64,000 bases of DNA from JADJLQ01 sp038251405 (lineage in GTDB: Bacteria > Bacteroidota > Bacteroidia > Chitinophagales > Saprospiraceae), in contig JBBSBH010000010.1 in the NCBI GenBank assembly GCA_038251405.1, positions 1 through 64,000 on the forward strand, read 5' to 3'. Every line of letters begins with the position of its first letter. Within the stretch, counting starts at the first letter, position 1. The notes below the pieces were generated by a model, which was not told where the DNA came from, did no database searches, and saw only the letters and a program-made list of their open reading frames with translations. A program made the translations under genes and the position numbers. Shown here piece after piece: positions 28,551-37,803 of this stretch.

Positions 28551-29789
28551 ATGAAAATCATTTATCAAGCATTGTTCTCACTAGTAATTGCTACACTTTT
28601 AGCTTCCTGCGCTCATGATGAAATAGGGCAATCGATAGACACCACTCAAAATGCAATTACGGTACAAAATAATGTAGAATCAAATTACCTGTCATTTTTG
28701 CAGCAACTGGACAAAGAAGAGTCTGCTCCAGTCTCCAATCTGGAATTAAGATCACAGAATAATGGCAGAGATCATCGTGCTTATTTATTAAGTAATGAAG
28801 CCAGCGATAATAAATTGATTGTATTTACACAAAATGAGGATGGTACATTAACCGAATCAGATCGCATCAGTACCGGCGGTACAGGCACCGACGCAGGACT
28901 TGGAAATCAGGGAGCAATAGCCCTCGATGAATGGGGGAAATTATTGGTAGCCGTAAATCCTGGCAGTAATGATATTAGTTTGTTTGTATTGAAAAATAGT
29001 GGAGACATTATTTTAAAAGATAAAATAAACTCAGGTGGCCTAATGCCTATTAGTGTAACTATTAGTCACGGATTGATTTATGTGCTCAATGCCGGCGGTA
29101 CGGGTAATATATCAGGCTTTGCTGTTGATTTAAATGGAATGCTTATCCCTATTTCATATTCTACCAGGGCTTTAAGTACCGATGCATCCGGTCCTGCTCA
29201 AATCTCTTTTAGTCCCAACGGTAAAGTACTAGTCATTACTGAAAAAGCAACTAACACTATTTCCTCATTTTATGTGGGCTACGATTCAAGACCCGGGAGA
29301 ATTAAAACATTGCCATCCGCTGGAGTTACACCATTTGGTTTTTCTTTTGGAAACGGAAATATCTTTTACGTATCGGAAGCAAGTGGTGGAAATGCTGGCG
29401 CAAGCACCGTTTCTTCATATGAGGTAGACCTGAGTGGAATTGTAAGATTATTGGATGGCCCATTTGCCACTCATGGATCAGCTGCGTGCTGGGTAGCTGT
29501 AACAAATAATGGTAAATCCATATTCGCCACTAATACAGGTGGAAATGATGTGAGTTCATTATCATCTAGCAGTAGAGGTAACCTCAGTTTTGCAAATGGT
29601 GGCAATACTACTCCAGCTATGAGTACTCCCATCGATGCATCAGTGGATAGAAATTCAAAATACTTGTATGTATTAGTTACTGGAACGGATGAAGTACTAT
29701 CATATAAAATTGGAAGTGATGGTCAACTCACACAAATAGATGCTGATGGAGGCCTTCCAAACAGGGCAACTGGCTTGGTAGTTAGATAA
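28551..29789 (+). CDS. Beta-propeller lipoprotein (lactonase/YncE-like)
   Basis: A 412-residue protein with lipobox LLASC (Cys 20). The mature part is a 7-bladed propeller with repeats like NKLIVFTQNEDGTLTESDRI, NDISLFVLKNSGDII and YVLVTGTDEVLSYKIGSDG. The fold matches 6-phosphogluconolactonase-like/YncE proteins, but no lactonase active-site residues can be assigned, so it may be only a binding or structural surface protein. It is followed by a strong hairpin terminator. Confidence 0.8.
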   Translation: MKIIYQALFSLVIATLLASCAHDEIGQSIDTTQNAITVQNNVESNYLSFLQQLDKEESAPVSNLELRSQNNGRDHRAYLLSNEASDNKLIVFTQNEDGTLTESDRISTGGTGTDAGLGNQGAIALDEWGKLLVAVNPGSNDISLFVLKNSGDIILKDKINSGGLMPISVTISHGLIYVLNAGGTGNISGFAVDLNGMLIPISYSTRALSTDASGPAQISFSPNGKVLVITEKATNTISSFYVGYDSRPGRIKTLPSAGVTPFGFSFGNGNIFYVSEASGGNAGASTVSSYEVDLSGIVRLLDGPFATHGSAACWVAVTNNGKSIFATNTGGNDVSSLSSSSRGNLSFANGGNTTPAMSTPIDASVDRNSKYLYVLVTGTDEVLSYKIGSDGQLTQIDADGGLPNRATGLVVR

Positions 29790-29817
29790 ATAAATAAATT
29801 GGTTTTTAAGCCAGATG

Positions 29818-29847
29818 AAAGGGAGTGATAAATAATTGCTCCCTTTT
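29818..29847 (+). terminator. Rho-independent terminator, probably bidirectional
   Basis: An 8-bp stem (aaagggag/ctcccttt) with a 13-nt AT-rich loop is followed by TTTTC. It sits between the beta-propeller gene and the convergent araD stop at 29848, so it can serve both transcripts. Confidence 0.75.
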
Positions 29848-30546
29848 CTATTGACCATAGTATGCACCTTCGCCATGCTTTCGATCAAAATGTTTGTTTA
29901 TCAGGGCATCTTTCATTCGCTTTACTTGTGGATTAATGGAATGAGATATAAAAGCCATTTTTGCAATTGATTCAAGTACAGCACTATTATAAACGGCTTT
30001 TTGTGCATCTTTTCCCCAGGTAAATGGAGCATGATTACCTACTAATATCATTTCGATTTCCAGGTAGGATAAGTTTCTAAATTTTAATTCATCAATAATT
30101 TGATATCCGGTCATATACTCGTAATCACCTTGTATATATTCATCTTTCATTGGGGGGGCACAAGGGATATCAGCCACCAAGTGATCAGCATGTGTAGTGC
30201 CCAATATTGGAATAGCCATGAGGGCCTGTGCCCATGCTGTTGCATAGGTTGAATGCGTGTGGGCAATACCTCCTATTTCCGGGCATTCTTTATAAAGTAC
30301 GGCATGCGTTCTGGTATCAGACGAAGGCTTCAAATCTCCTTCTATTACTTTGCCCTCAAAATCCACCACCACCATTTCACCGGGATTTAGTTTATCATAA
30401 GGAACACCACTCGGTTTTATGGCAAAAGCTCCCAAGCTCCTATCTACAGCACTTGCATTTCCAAAAGTAAATAGCACCAGGCCCAGTAGAGGTAGTTGCA
30501 TATTCGCTTCGTATGCCTGCTCTTGAATTAGCTTATATTTATTCAT
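29848..30546 (-). CDS. araD: L-ribulose-5-phosphate 4-epimerase
   Basis: A 232-residue zinc-dependent class II aldolase-fold epimerase converting L-ribulose 5-phosphate to D-xylulose 5-phosphate. The zinc His pair is in AHTHSTYATAWAQAL; FGNASAVDR and KPSGVPYDKLNPGEMV are typical. The start overlaps the araB stop by 4 bp (ATGA), so translation is coupled. The isomerase araA, which usually completes the set, is not in the window. Confidence 0.94.
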   Translation of the reverse strand: MNKYKLIQEQAYEANMQLPLLGLVLFTFGNASAVDRSLGAFAIKPSGVPYDKLNPGEMVVVDFEGKVIEGDLKPSSDTRTHAVLYKECPEIGGIAHTHSTYATAWAQALMAIPILGTTHADHLVADIPCAPPMKDEYIQGDYEYMTGYQIIDELKFRNLSYLEIEMILVGNHAPFTWGKDAQKAVYNSAVLESIAKMAFISHSINPQVKRMKDALINKHFDRKHGEGAYYGQ

Positions 30547-32222
30547 GTATGATGTTTTGGGGATTGCATAATATAAGGTTCCAGAGTGGAGGCAAGTTTC
30601 TGGTAATCCTGATAGTATTGTTCGTATTCTTTTACATGTAGTGGAAAGGGATAGTAGGTTCTGTCGAAACCGGAGCCCATTTTTTTCATTGCGATTCCAA
30701 TATCTGCATGAATACCAGCTGCTACTGCTGCAAACATTCCAGCTCCAAGTGCACAGGTCTGTTCTGATTTGGCAATTTTTATCGGCATATTCATTACATC
30801 AGCCATGATTTGCATGATGAATGGAGACTTTTTAGCTACTCCACCAAGCCCGATCAAACCATGAATAGGGATACCTTCATCCCGAAAACGATCCACTATC
30901 ATCCGGGCACCGTAGCAGGAGGCTTCTACAATAGATCTAAATAATTGTGCAGCCGTGTTACCCAAATTCAAACCAGAGATTACGCCGGATAAAGTCTGGT
31001 TTGCATCAGGCGTTCGCCTTCCATTCATCCAATCCAAGGTGAGTACTCCACCAGATCCGATGGGAATTTCAGCTGCCAGGTGGCTAAGCTCTTGAATTAA
31101 ATTATTGGTAGCTTCCGCTATTAATTTTTCTTTAGTAGCGTCATCCAGCAGTTTTGATTTTTTAATAGAATTAGTTGTTGCTCCTGATAGAATATTAGCA
31201 AACCACGCATACAGGTCACCAAATGCAGACTGGCCTGCCTCATATCCAATTAATCCTGGAATTACTGATCCGTCTACCTGGCCACAAATACCTTTTACTA
31301 AATACTCCTTGCCTGAAACAGGCGCTACTAGTATATCACAGGTAGAAGTACCCATTACTTTACTGAGATGATTCGGCTCTATCTCTCCACCCACGGCACC
31401 CATATGGGCATCGAAAGCGCCAACAGCTATATCTATATCGGTATGCAGACCGAGTCGATTAGCCCAGGACTCACTTAGTTTTCCTGCCGAAATATCAGAA
31501 GTAGATGTATCATTATACAAGCGATTTCGCAAACCATCAAGTTTCGGATCAAGGGCCTCTAAAAAATCATTGGGTGGTAAACCATTCCATGAGGGATGCC
31601 ACAAAGCTTTATGCCCCGCAGCACATCTGCTTCGCTTCATTTGATCCACATATTTTGCGCCAGTCAATAAAAATGGAATCCAATCACAATGCTCTACCCA
31701 GGAGTAAGCATGTTTAAGAATAGATTCATCGTCGCGAACCATTTTTAAAATCTTTGCCCAAAACCACTCTGTAGAATAAATACCTCCCTCAAACTGGGAA
31801 TAGTCGGTATGCCATGATTTACATAAAAGATTAATTTCTTCCGCTTCCTTTATCGCCGTATGATCTTTCCATAATACAAACATGGCATTTGGATTTTCCT
31901 CGAATCCAGGTATTAGCGACAAAGGAATTCCTTCTTGGTTCACAGCTACAGGAGTACTACCTGTAGTATCCACAGCCATTCCTTTAATTGATTCTTTTTT
32001 CAATCCGCTTTTTGAGAAGGCTTCCTTTACAGCAGCTTCCATGCTTTCTATATAATCGAGCGGATGCTGCCGCCACTGGTTGCGTGAAGCATCGCAATAT
32101 TTCAATGCTTTCCATCTGGGGTAGTGATGAACTGCAGTACTTAGCTCATCTCCATTCTCAGTATTTACTATTAATGCCCGTACTGAGTCAGTACCAAAAT
32201 CAATTCCTATAACGGCTTTCAT
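30543..32222 (-). CDS. araB: Ribulokinase
   Basis: A 559-residue FGGY-family kinase phosphorylating L-ribulose. The N-terminal phosphate loop GIDFGTDSVRALIVN and the motifs KGMAVDTTGSTPVAV, VMGTSTCDILVAP and GLIGLGGVAKKSPFIMQI are ribulokinase-typical, and the length fits AraB rather than glycerol or xylulose kinase. It is the first gene of an araB-araD unit whose promoter must lie in the 250-bp spacer shared with the divergent toxin-antitoxin pair. Confidence 0.94.
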   Translation of the reverse strand: MKAVIGIDFGTDSVRALIVNTENGDELSTAVHHYPRWKALKYCDASRNQWRQHPLDYIESMEAAVKEAFSKSGLKKESIKGMAVDTTGSTPVAVNQEGIPLSLIPGFEENPNAMFVLWKDHTAIKEAEEINLLCKSWHTDYSQFEGGIYSTEWFWAKILKMVRDDESILKHAYSWVEHCDWIPFLLTGAKYVDQMKRSRCAAGHKALWHPSWNGLPPNDFLEALDPKLDGLRNRLYNDTSTSDISAGKLSESWANRLGLHTDIDIAVGAFDAHMGAVGGEIEPNHLSKVMGTSTCDILVAPVSGKEYLVKGICGQVDGSVIPGLIGYEAGQSAFGDLYAWFANILSGATTNSIKKSKLLDDATKEKLIAEATNNLIQELSHLAAEIPIGSGGVLTLDWMNGRRTPDANQTLSGVISGLNLGNTAAQLFRSIVEASCYGARMIVDRFRDEGIPIHGLIGLGGVAKKSPFIMQIMADVMNMPIKIAKSEQTCALGAGMFAAVAAGIHADIGIAMKKMGSGFDRTYYPFPLHVKEYEQYYQDYQKLASTLEPYIMQSPKHHT

Positions 32223-32471
32223 GGTGAAAAAATACGGCTTTCTATTGGGTTGTAAATTATAACAATTCGCATTATTTAAGTAACCAACAAGATCATTTTT
32301 CTAATATTTAGCTACATTAAATAGCCCATGAATCTAAAAAATAATAGATAAAGATCTTGCAGAAATGATGAAATTAGTGATCCTTTAAATTTGATATAAA
32401 TGCTCAAAAAAATATTAAGTTATACTCTATAACTCGCTATCTTTATAATCTTAATCCAAAAAAAATTAAAA

Positions 32472-32687
32472 ATGGGAACTCTTCATCCACAGATCATTAA
32501 AGATGTAGAAGGTAAGGATTCAATGGTAATCTTACCAATAAAAGAATACCAAATGCTTATCGAAGAACTTGAAGATATGGAAGATGTGCGATTATATGAT
32601 GAAGCAAAAAAAAATGACGATGGCGTGAGAATATCGTTGAGTGAGGTATTTAGAAGGATTGAAGAGAAAAGAACTTTACACTCTTAA
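32472..32687 (+). CDS. Phd/YefM-type antitoxin
   Basis: A 71-residue protein with the Phd/YefM-like VILPIKEYQMLIEELEDMED segment and an acidic, mostly helical C-terminus (SLSEVFRRIEEK) expected to wrap the toxin. It overlaps the toxin start by one base (TAATG). Such antitoxins usually bind and repress their own promoter, which would be in the spacer upstream. Confidence 0.85.
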   Translation: MGTLHPQIIKDVEGKDSMVILPIKEYQMLIEELEDMEDVRLYDEAKKNDDGVRISLSEVFRRIEEKRTLHS

Positions 32688-32941
32688 TGGCATATAGTTT
32701 AAAATTCAATAATCAAGCTTTTAATGCTTTAGAAAAGATTGACGACCCATCATATTCTAAAATCAAAACTGCCTTACAAAATTTAACTATTAACCCCCGA
32801 CCTCATGGATATAAAAAACTAATCGATAGAAAAGGCTATCGAATACGCGTGGGAAACTATCGAATTATATACGATATAATTGATGAGATCTTAATCGTCG
32901 AAGTTATAACAATAGGCCATCGAAAAGATGTGTATGGTTAA
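32687..32941 (+). CDS. RelE/ParE-family toxin
   Basis: An 84-residue protein with the RelE fold pattern: YSLKFNNQAFNALEKID, then NPRPHGYKKL, then YRIRVGNYRIIYDIID and a C-terminal HRKDVYG. Arg and Tyr residues that normally cut ribosome-bound mRNA are present. With the preceding antitoxin it forms a complete type II pair and looks intact. Confidence 0.9.
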   Translation: MAYSLKFNNQAFNALEKIDDPSYSKIKTALQNLTINPRPHGYKKLIDRKGYRIRVGNYRIIYDIIDEILIVEVITIGHRKDVYG

Positions 32942-33005
32942 TTTAATATAAATTTCTAGCCTTTTTTCTTTTTGAAAGCAGGGAGAGCAATTTCAACGAA
33001 GTCGT

Positions 33006-34319
33006 TCAAAACAAATCCACAATTTCCTTAGAAAACTTCCCCATATCAAAATGATGAGGAGCAGGAGTACATCCCAGTCGTACAATCACCAGTTTTTTAG
33101 AAGGGATGATCAATACGTACTGCCCTTCAAAGCCATCCATCATAAAACAATCGCCTGATAAGCCTTTTTTGCGAAGACCCGTCCAGAAATGCGCAGCATA
33201 TTCGCCGTCTGATGCAGGTGTCACTGTAGATGAGTATTTTACCCAGCCTTCCGGAAGTATTCTTTCTCCATTATGAAGACCATCATCCAGATACAACTGA
33301 CCAAACTTTGCCCAATCTCTCGCAGTGGCAAACATATAAGACGATCCTACATAGGTACCACAGGCATCTGGTTCCATGATGGCAGATTGCATCCCAAGTT
33401 TATCGAAGAGCCTCTCGTGGGGAAATTTTATATAATCTTGAGTATTAGTAAAGCTGCGTTTGATGATTTCTTGCAAAATATTCGTAGCACCACTTGAATA
33501 ATACCATTTGGTATCGGGAGCATATTTGGCTTTGCTATGCATGGCAAAACTACCAGCGCCACATTCCAGGAAAAGCATTTTAGTAGCATCACTTACTTTA
33601 GTATATACTTCTTCAAAATCCAAACCACTACTCATTCGCAATAAATGATCTATGGTAATATTTTTACGATCATCATGGAGCCATTCTTTTACTATTCCGG
33701 TTTTATGAATATCTAGTTTGTGGTCTTGCACTAAGATTCCAATCATGGCATTGGTCACGCTTTTTGTCATCGACCAACCCATTAAAGGAGTATTTTGATT
33801 GAATCCATGGGCATATCGCTCAGCTACCACTTCGCCATTATGCAATACTAAGGCAGCTCTTGTGCGCACGATATGACTGGTGACAGAGTCATCGAAAGCC
33901 CAGTCGAATGTTTTATTTATTTGACTTAAAGTTGATTGATTAACGGCAGTATCTATCGGTAGTTCAAGATCGGATCCAAGGCTTAGATCGATACCTTGCC
34001 ATTGTGTGGTTAATTCTTTTTCAGATTTATCATTTTCTATAGTGCAGCCAAGCCCTGGTCTGAAGATGGCAGTTTTGGAAATTCCATATATACTGGAAGT
34101 AACGGTTTTGTGTTCTTGATCTACAGTTTGCCTAGCAAATGGAATGGCATATAGATCTTCTTTCTCCACCGATTCGAGAGAGCGGCCCGATACAAATACA
34201 CAGGAGCACGCCATCTTTGCATTATAGGCAGCGCCGATATGGGCATAGGTAATGCCATAGTTTAATCCATAAATCAGGGCGATCAAAAGTACCAGGCTTA
34301 TTAAATATTTTATTTTCAT
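33006..34319 (-). CDS. Serine hydrolase of the class C beta-lactamase family
   Basis: A 437-residue protein with an N-terminal membrane segment (about 5-28). The catalytic S183-M-T-K186 motif lies in MGWSMTKSVTN; a Tyr motif WYYSSGATN and HFWTGLRKKG follow. The family includes esterases, D-aminopeptidases and penicillin-binding-like enzymes, so beta-lactam resistance should not be assumed. A three-Cys stretch CSCVFVSGRSL before the domain is shared with related Bacteroidota/Proteobacteria proteins. It stands alone. Confidence 0.88.
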   Translation of the reverse strand: MKIKYLISLVLLIALIYGLNYGITYAHIGAAYNAKMACSCVFVSGRSLESVEKEDLYAIPFARQTVDQEHKTVTSSIYGISKTAIFRPGLGCTIENDKSEKELTTQWQGIDLSLGSDLELPIDTAVNQSTLSQINKTFDWAFDDSVTSHIVRTRAALVLHNGEVVAERYAHGFNQNTPLMGWSMTKSVTNAMIGILVQDHKLDIHKTGIVKEWLHDDRKNITIDHLLRMSSGLDFEEVYTKVSDATKMLFLECGAGSFAMHSKAKYAPDTKWYYSSGATNILQEIIKRSFTNTQDYIKFPHERLFDKLGMQSAIMEPDACGTYVGSSYMFATARDWAKFGQLYLDDGLHNGERILPEGWVKYSSTVTPASDGEYAAHFWTGLRKKGLSGDCFMMDGFEGQYVLIIPSKKLVIVRLGCTPAPHHFDMGKFSKEIVDLF

Positions 34320-34408
34320 AAGGATAGGTAAATGTATGAATAGATACTAAAATGGACATTGGCTATTTGATAAGAAATTGAAACTGTAATCTGGGCTAAC
34401 CGGGATAA

Positions 34409-34609
34409 GATTTCGGTTGGACACAGCGGGAATGTTCTCTTCGCATTAATGTAAAAGGAGGTAACAACCAATTATTTCCCTTTCCTGCTAATGAAAACGA
34501 ATCGAGCTTTTCACTATTTGTGATTGAAATGGATCATGATGAAATAGCCACGATTTCATCAATAATTGAATCAAAATGGGGCAAGCATAGCCGAAATATA
34601 AGTGAATAG
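34409..34609 (+). pseudogene. Unidentified gene relic
   Basis: In the 369-bp spacer upstream of the fbp relic, one frame stays open for 66 codons from just after a stop (34406-34408) to TAG 34607-34609 without a usable start. It reads like a real protein C-terminus (RINVKGGNNQLFPFPANEN, then SLFVIEMDHDEIATISSIIE). I do not recognise the family. The rest of this spacer shows nothing I can name. Confidence 0.35.
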
Positions 34610-34688
34610 CGGGTGATAATACCGGTAAATTAAAATGATAGTTTTTCGAAGGAATAAATTAGGTTGTTTAAATTTACAATAAAAAGAT

Positions 34689-35047
34689 ATGAATAACATT
34701 AACCAAACCCTTGGAGAATTTATTATTGAGAATCAAAGTGACTTTAATTATTCAACGGGTGAACTTACAAAACTGCTCAATGGAATAGGGCTGGCCACCA
34801 AAATTGTAAACGATGAAGAGGTGGAATATATATGTACCCCGAAACAGTCTTTGACAGAAATGGCAAATTGAGATTATTATATGAATGTAACCCTATCGCA
34901 TTTATTGTTCAGCAAGCAGGTGGGGCAGAGAGTGATGGAGAAAGGTCAGTTTTGGAAATTGAACCAACAGAACTTCACCAACGAGTGCCGTTTTACACAG
35001 GAAGTATTCACATGGTGAGAAAACTGGAAGAGTTCTTAAAAAAATAG
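34689..35047 (+). pseudogene. fbp: Fructose-1,6-bisphosphatase gene with internal deletion
   Basis: The N-terminal part from ATG 34689 reads QTLGEFIIENQSDFNYSTGE and LLNGIGLATKIVND, the standard class I FBPase start, then runs out of frame to a stop at 34871. In another frame, GGIYMYPETVFDRNGKLRLL, YECNPIAFIVQQAGG and PTELHQRVPFYTGS follow to TAG 35047, the FBPase C-terminus. The join lies at about 34812-34818. About 200 residues between, including the metal-site and active-site core, are absent, so it cannot be functional. An intact fbp elsewhere in the genome is likely. Confidence 0.85.
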
Positions 35048-35054
35048 CCAGCAA

Positions 35055-36314
35055 TTGAAAAATTCAATATTTCAAAGAATAACAAGAATATTGTCAAACT
35101 TTGGCCCAGGAATCATGGCCATTGGATTTACCATTGGTACAGGTAGTGTCACTTCTATGATTGTAGCCGGTAGTCGGTTTGGCATGGCATTGCTATGGGT
35201 TCTGGTTTTGAGTTGTTTTTTTTCATGGGTAATGATGGAGGCATACGGCAGATTTACTTTGGTTACCGGTCAAACGGCTCTCAGTGCTTTTCGTAAAAAC
35301 TTAAAATTTGGAAAAGTAATTGCTATCTTAATTATCATAGGAGTTACCATTGGCCAATGGAATTCTTTAATTGGTATTTTAGGCATTTCTTCTAACGTTA
35401 TTTTTGAAGTTTCAGGAATGTTTTTCCCAGCTATTATTAGCTATGAATACATAGCTGTTTTGGGCATAGCTATATTAATTATCAGCGTCTTTTATTATAT
35501 TCTATTGATTGGTAATTTTTCATTATTTGAGAAAGTATTAGTCGTTTTTGTAACATTTATGGGGCTTTCTTTTCTGCTTTCCATGTTTATTAATTTACCA
35601 GATTCCAAAGAAGTTTTAAATGGTTTGAGACCGAAAATTCCTTCCGTGAAAGGAGGGAAAATGATGGTTGCAGCTTTTGTGGGTACCACTATGGCGGCAG
35701 CCACGTTTTTATCGCGTCCACTTTTTTTGAAAGGAAAAGGCTGGGATATGAAAAACCTAAAAGACCAAAAGAGGGATGCGATCTGGGCTGCCGTATTGAT
35801 TTTTATAATTAGTGGCTCCATTATGGCCGTTGCGACCGGTGCACTATTTAAAAATGGTAAAGAAGTAGAAAAAGTATTGGACATGGTCTATGCTTTAGAG
35901 CCTATCGCCGGAAAATTCGCTGTTGCTATTTTCTTTTTGGGTACGCTCTCTGCAGGCTTATCTTCCATTTTTCCAATTCTTATGATTTCTTCATTACTTA
36001 TTGCTGACTATCAAAATGGTACATTGGATACAAAATCCAAACAATTTAGAATCATCGCCGGATTGGCTTGTATCGTATCATTGACAGTACCCATTACCGG
36101 AGCAAATCCGGTTCAGATACAAGTTTTATCCCAAGTTTTCAACGTTTTTGTATTGCCATTAGTAATTGCCGGAATGATGATACTCATTAACAATAAAATG
36201 TTGATGGGAAAGCATAAAGCAGGATTAATTCTAAATCTGGGAATGCTGTTGGCCTTGATATTTTCTCTTATCATATCCTATAATGGAGTTTTGGGAATAT
36301 TGGAAAACTTGTAG
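35055..36314 (+). CDS. Nramp family divalent metal transporter
   Basis: A 419-residue inner-membrane protein with about 11 helices. FGPGIMAIGFTIGTGSVTSM matches the Nramp helix-1 metal-site region, although the usual DPGN is replaced by TIGTGS, which would alter the site. The helix-6 region reads FVGTTMAAATFLSRPLF in place of the usual MPH. It may belong to a divergent Nramp branch with altered ion selectivity. The only plausible start is TTG 35055, since in-frame stops lie just upstream and the first ATG is inside helix 1. It starts 7 bp after the fbp relic. Confidence 0.8.
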   Translation: MKNSIFQRITRILSNFGPGIMAIGFTIGTGSVTSMIVAGSRFGMALLWVLVLSCFFSWVMMEAYGRFTLVTGQTALSAFRKNLKFGKVIAILIIIGVTIGQWNSLIGILGISSNVIFEVSGMFFPAIISYEYIAVLGIAILIISVFYYILLIGNFSLFEKVLVVFVTFMGLSFLLSMFINLPDSKEVLNGLRPKIPSVKGGKMMVAAFVGTTMAAATFLSRPLFLKGKGWDMKNLKDQKRDAIWAAVLIFIISGSIMAVATGALFKNGKEVEKVLDMVYALEPIAGKFAVAIFFLGTLSAGLSSIFPILMISSLLIADYQNGTLDTKSKQFRIIAGLACIVSLTVPITGANPVQIQVLSQVFNVFVLPLVIAGMMILINNKMLMGKHKAGLILNLGMLLALIFSLIISYNGVLGILENL

Positions 36315-36428
36315 AGCGTAGTAAAAATCCCAATAATCTCTTAGCGGAAATTAGCAATGGATGAACTTTATTGGTCTATATAACCTAGGTCGCCAGATAG
36401 GAATTTATTTGTAACATTGTTTGCACAA

Positions 36429-37358
36429 ATGGTTTTTCAGGAAGCAGTATCGAAGTATAAGGAATGGGTAAGGTCAGGTAAGTTTTGGAGAATATGTTCC
36501 TGGCTGGCTTTGGCATTATTGATTTTCCAAATCACCTATTTTCTCATTCTTTATATTCCTGAATTGCAAGAAAGGTGGATCGATATTATGCCTTTAATGA
36601 AAATGCTATTTCTGACTGTTTTGATAACCTTGCTATTTCTTCTATTGTACAGGAAGGTTTTTTCGAAAAACAGTATTGTTAAAAAACTGGGCGTCATTTT
36701 TTATCGCCTCCTATTATCCCTGTATTTATTGCAGTGGTTTTTTGTTGCATTATATGGGATTATAAATCCTCCGATCACGTTTACTCAAATAGGCAGTATT
36801 TTTTCAGGTTATGGTTTACAGCGAGATTATGTTTCGTATGATAATATCAATATGAATATGAAACTGGCCGTTTTGGCCAGCGAAGATCAATTATTTACTG
36901 ACCATGATGGCTTCGATATAAAGGCAATCAAGCTGGCATTGAAATATAACAAAAGGCATCCCAAAAGAACAAAAGGGGCCAGTACGATCAGCCAGCAAAC
37001 CGCTAAAAATCTCTTTCTATGGCAAACCAGGAATTTCATTCGCAAGGGCCTGGAAGTATACTTTACATTCATGATCGAAACTTTTTGGACAAAGAAAAAA
37101 ATTCTGACCAGGTATCTCAATATCATCGAAACCGGCCCGGGTATATTTGGTGTGCAAGCCGCTGCTCAATCTTATTTTAATAAAAGCGCCAAAGACCTCA
37201 CGCGAAGCGAATCTGCCATGATCGCTGCAGGTCTGCCGAATCCAAAGCGATATACTGTAAAACCAATGAGTAATTATATAAGATCACGATATGATGATAT
37301 CCTCAATCAAATGAACAATATAGAACCTGATCCAGATATCCAGGAATTAATTCAATAA
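36429..37358 (+). CDS. mtgA: Monofunctional peptidoglycan glycosyltransferase (GT51)
   Basis: A 309-residue membrane-anchored transglycosylase that polymerises lipid II into glycan strands. Three membrane segments occur in the first ~115 residues, more than the single helix of E. coli MtgA. The GT51 domain follows with the catalytic Glu in ASEDQLFTDHDGFD and the motifs GASTISQQTAKNLFLW, RYLNIIETGPGIFGVQAAA and ARLPNP-like AAGLPNPKRY. Start set at ATG 36429; an in-frame TTG lies at 36417. Its stop is 3 bp from the ald-derived repeat, which marks the left border of the inserted cassette. Confidence 0.88.
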   Translation: MVFQEAVSKYKEWVRSGKFWRICSWLALALLIFQITYFLILYIPELQERWIDIMPLMKMLFLTVLITLLFLLLYRKVFSKNSIVKKLGVIFYRLLLSLYLLQWFFVALYGIINPPITFTQIGSIFSGYGLQRDYVSYDNINMNMKLAVLASEDQLFTDHDGFDIKAIKLALKYNKRHPKRTKGASTISQQTAKNLFLWQTRNFIRKGLEVYFTFMIETFWTKKKILTRYLNIIETGPGIFGVQAAAQSYFNKSAKDLTRSESAMIAAGLPNPKRYTVKPMSNYIRSRYDDILNQMNNIEPDPDIQELIQ

Positions 37359-37359
37359 T

Positions 37360-37508
37360 GTTTAATAGCCGGAAGTAATCAATAGATTGATATCAGTATA
37401 CTTGATATTAAATCGCTTTCCTAGGTATTCATTGGTAAGATGACCATTGTAGGTATAAACTCCATGTCTTAGGCCCGGGTTAGAAAAAAGCATTTCTTCA
37501 ATATTTTG
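37360..37508. repeat. Left copy of 149-bp direct repeat (ald 3' end)
   Basis: Identical to 53563-53711 except at 37371 (g here, t at 53574). Read on the minus strand it encodes the last 48 residues and stop of alanine dehydrogenase. The one difference swaps two serine codons (TCC/TCA), so it is synonymous. This copy has no rest of the gene attached. It is the left border of the cassette. Confidence 0.95.
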
Positions 37509-37803
37509 GTGTATTATTTCAGAAAGTGCTCTTTAGGATTTGAGGATTTTAATTTTAGCCAAGAATATAAGAACATATTATAAAACAGAGTTCTAAATGG
37601 CCAGTAAACTACCAATTCGAATTTTTATTCAAACCTGTTATTTACAAGTTATTCGCCAAATCTTACTAATTATCCGCCATTTCCTACCAGTTATACAAAT
37701 ACTATTTTAAAAACTAGCAATCTCTCTATTTTTAATCACAATATAAATTCGTCAAAAAAACTTATATTAAATCATAACATTCTATTAAAACACAAAATAA
37801 TAA
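37509..37803. other. AT-rich left-edge spacer of the cassette
   Basis: 295 bp without a gene between the left repeat and the LytTR gene. Apart from the 21-bp periodic repeats at 37644-37706 I see no coding signal or RNA structure. It should hold the LytTR promoter. Confidence 0.5.
37644..37706 (+). promoter_or_regulatory. Three imperfect 21-bp repeats upstream of the LytTR gene
   Basis: Units at 37644-37664, 37665-37685 and 37686-37706 share an a-c-x-a-x-TTAT core; the first two agree at 15 of 21 bases (TTATnCGCCA). LytTR proteins such as AgrA and AlgR bind direct repeats spaced about 21-22 bp, so this could be an autoregulatory site, although the match to their consensus is partial. Confidence 0.4.

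Noticed and set aside
33006..34319. Beta-lactam resistance gene
   Set aside because: SMTK and YSSG are shared by esterases and peptidases of the same fold; resistance cannot be inferred.
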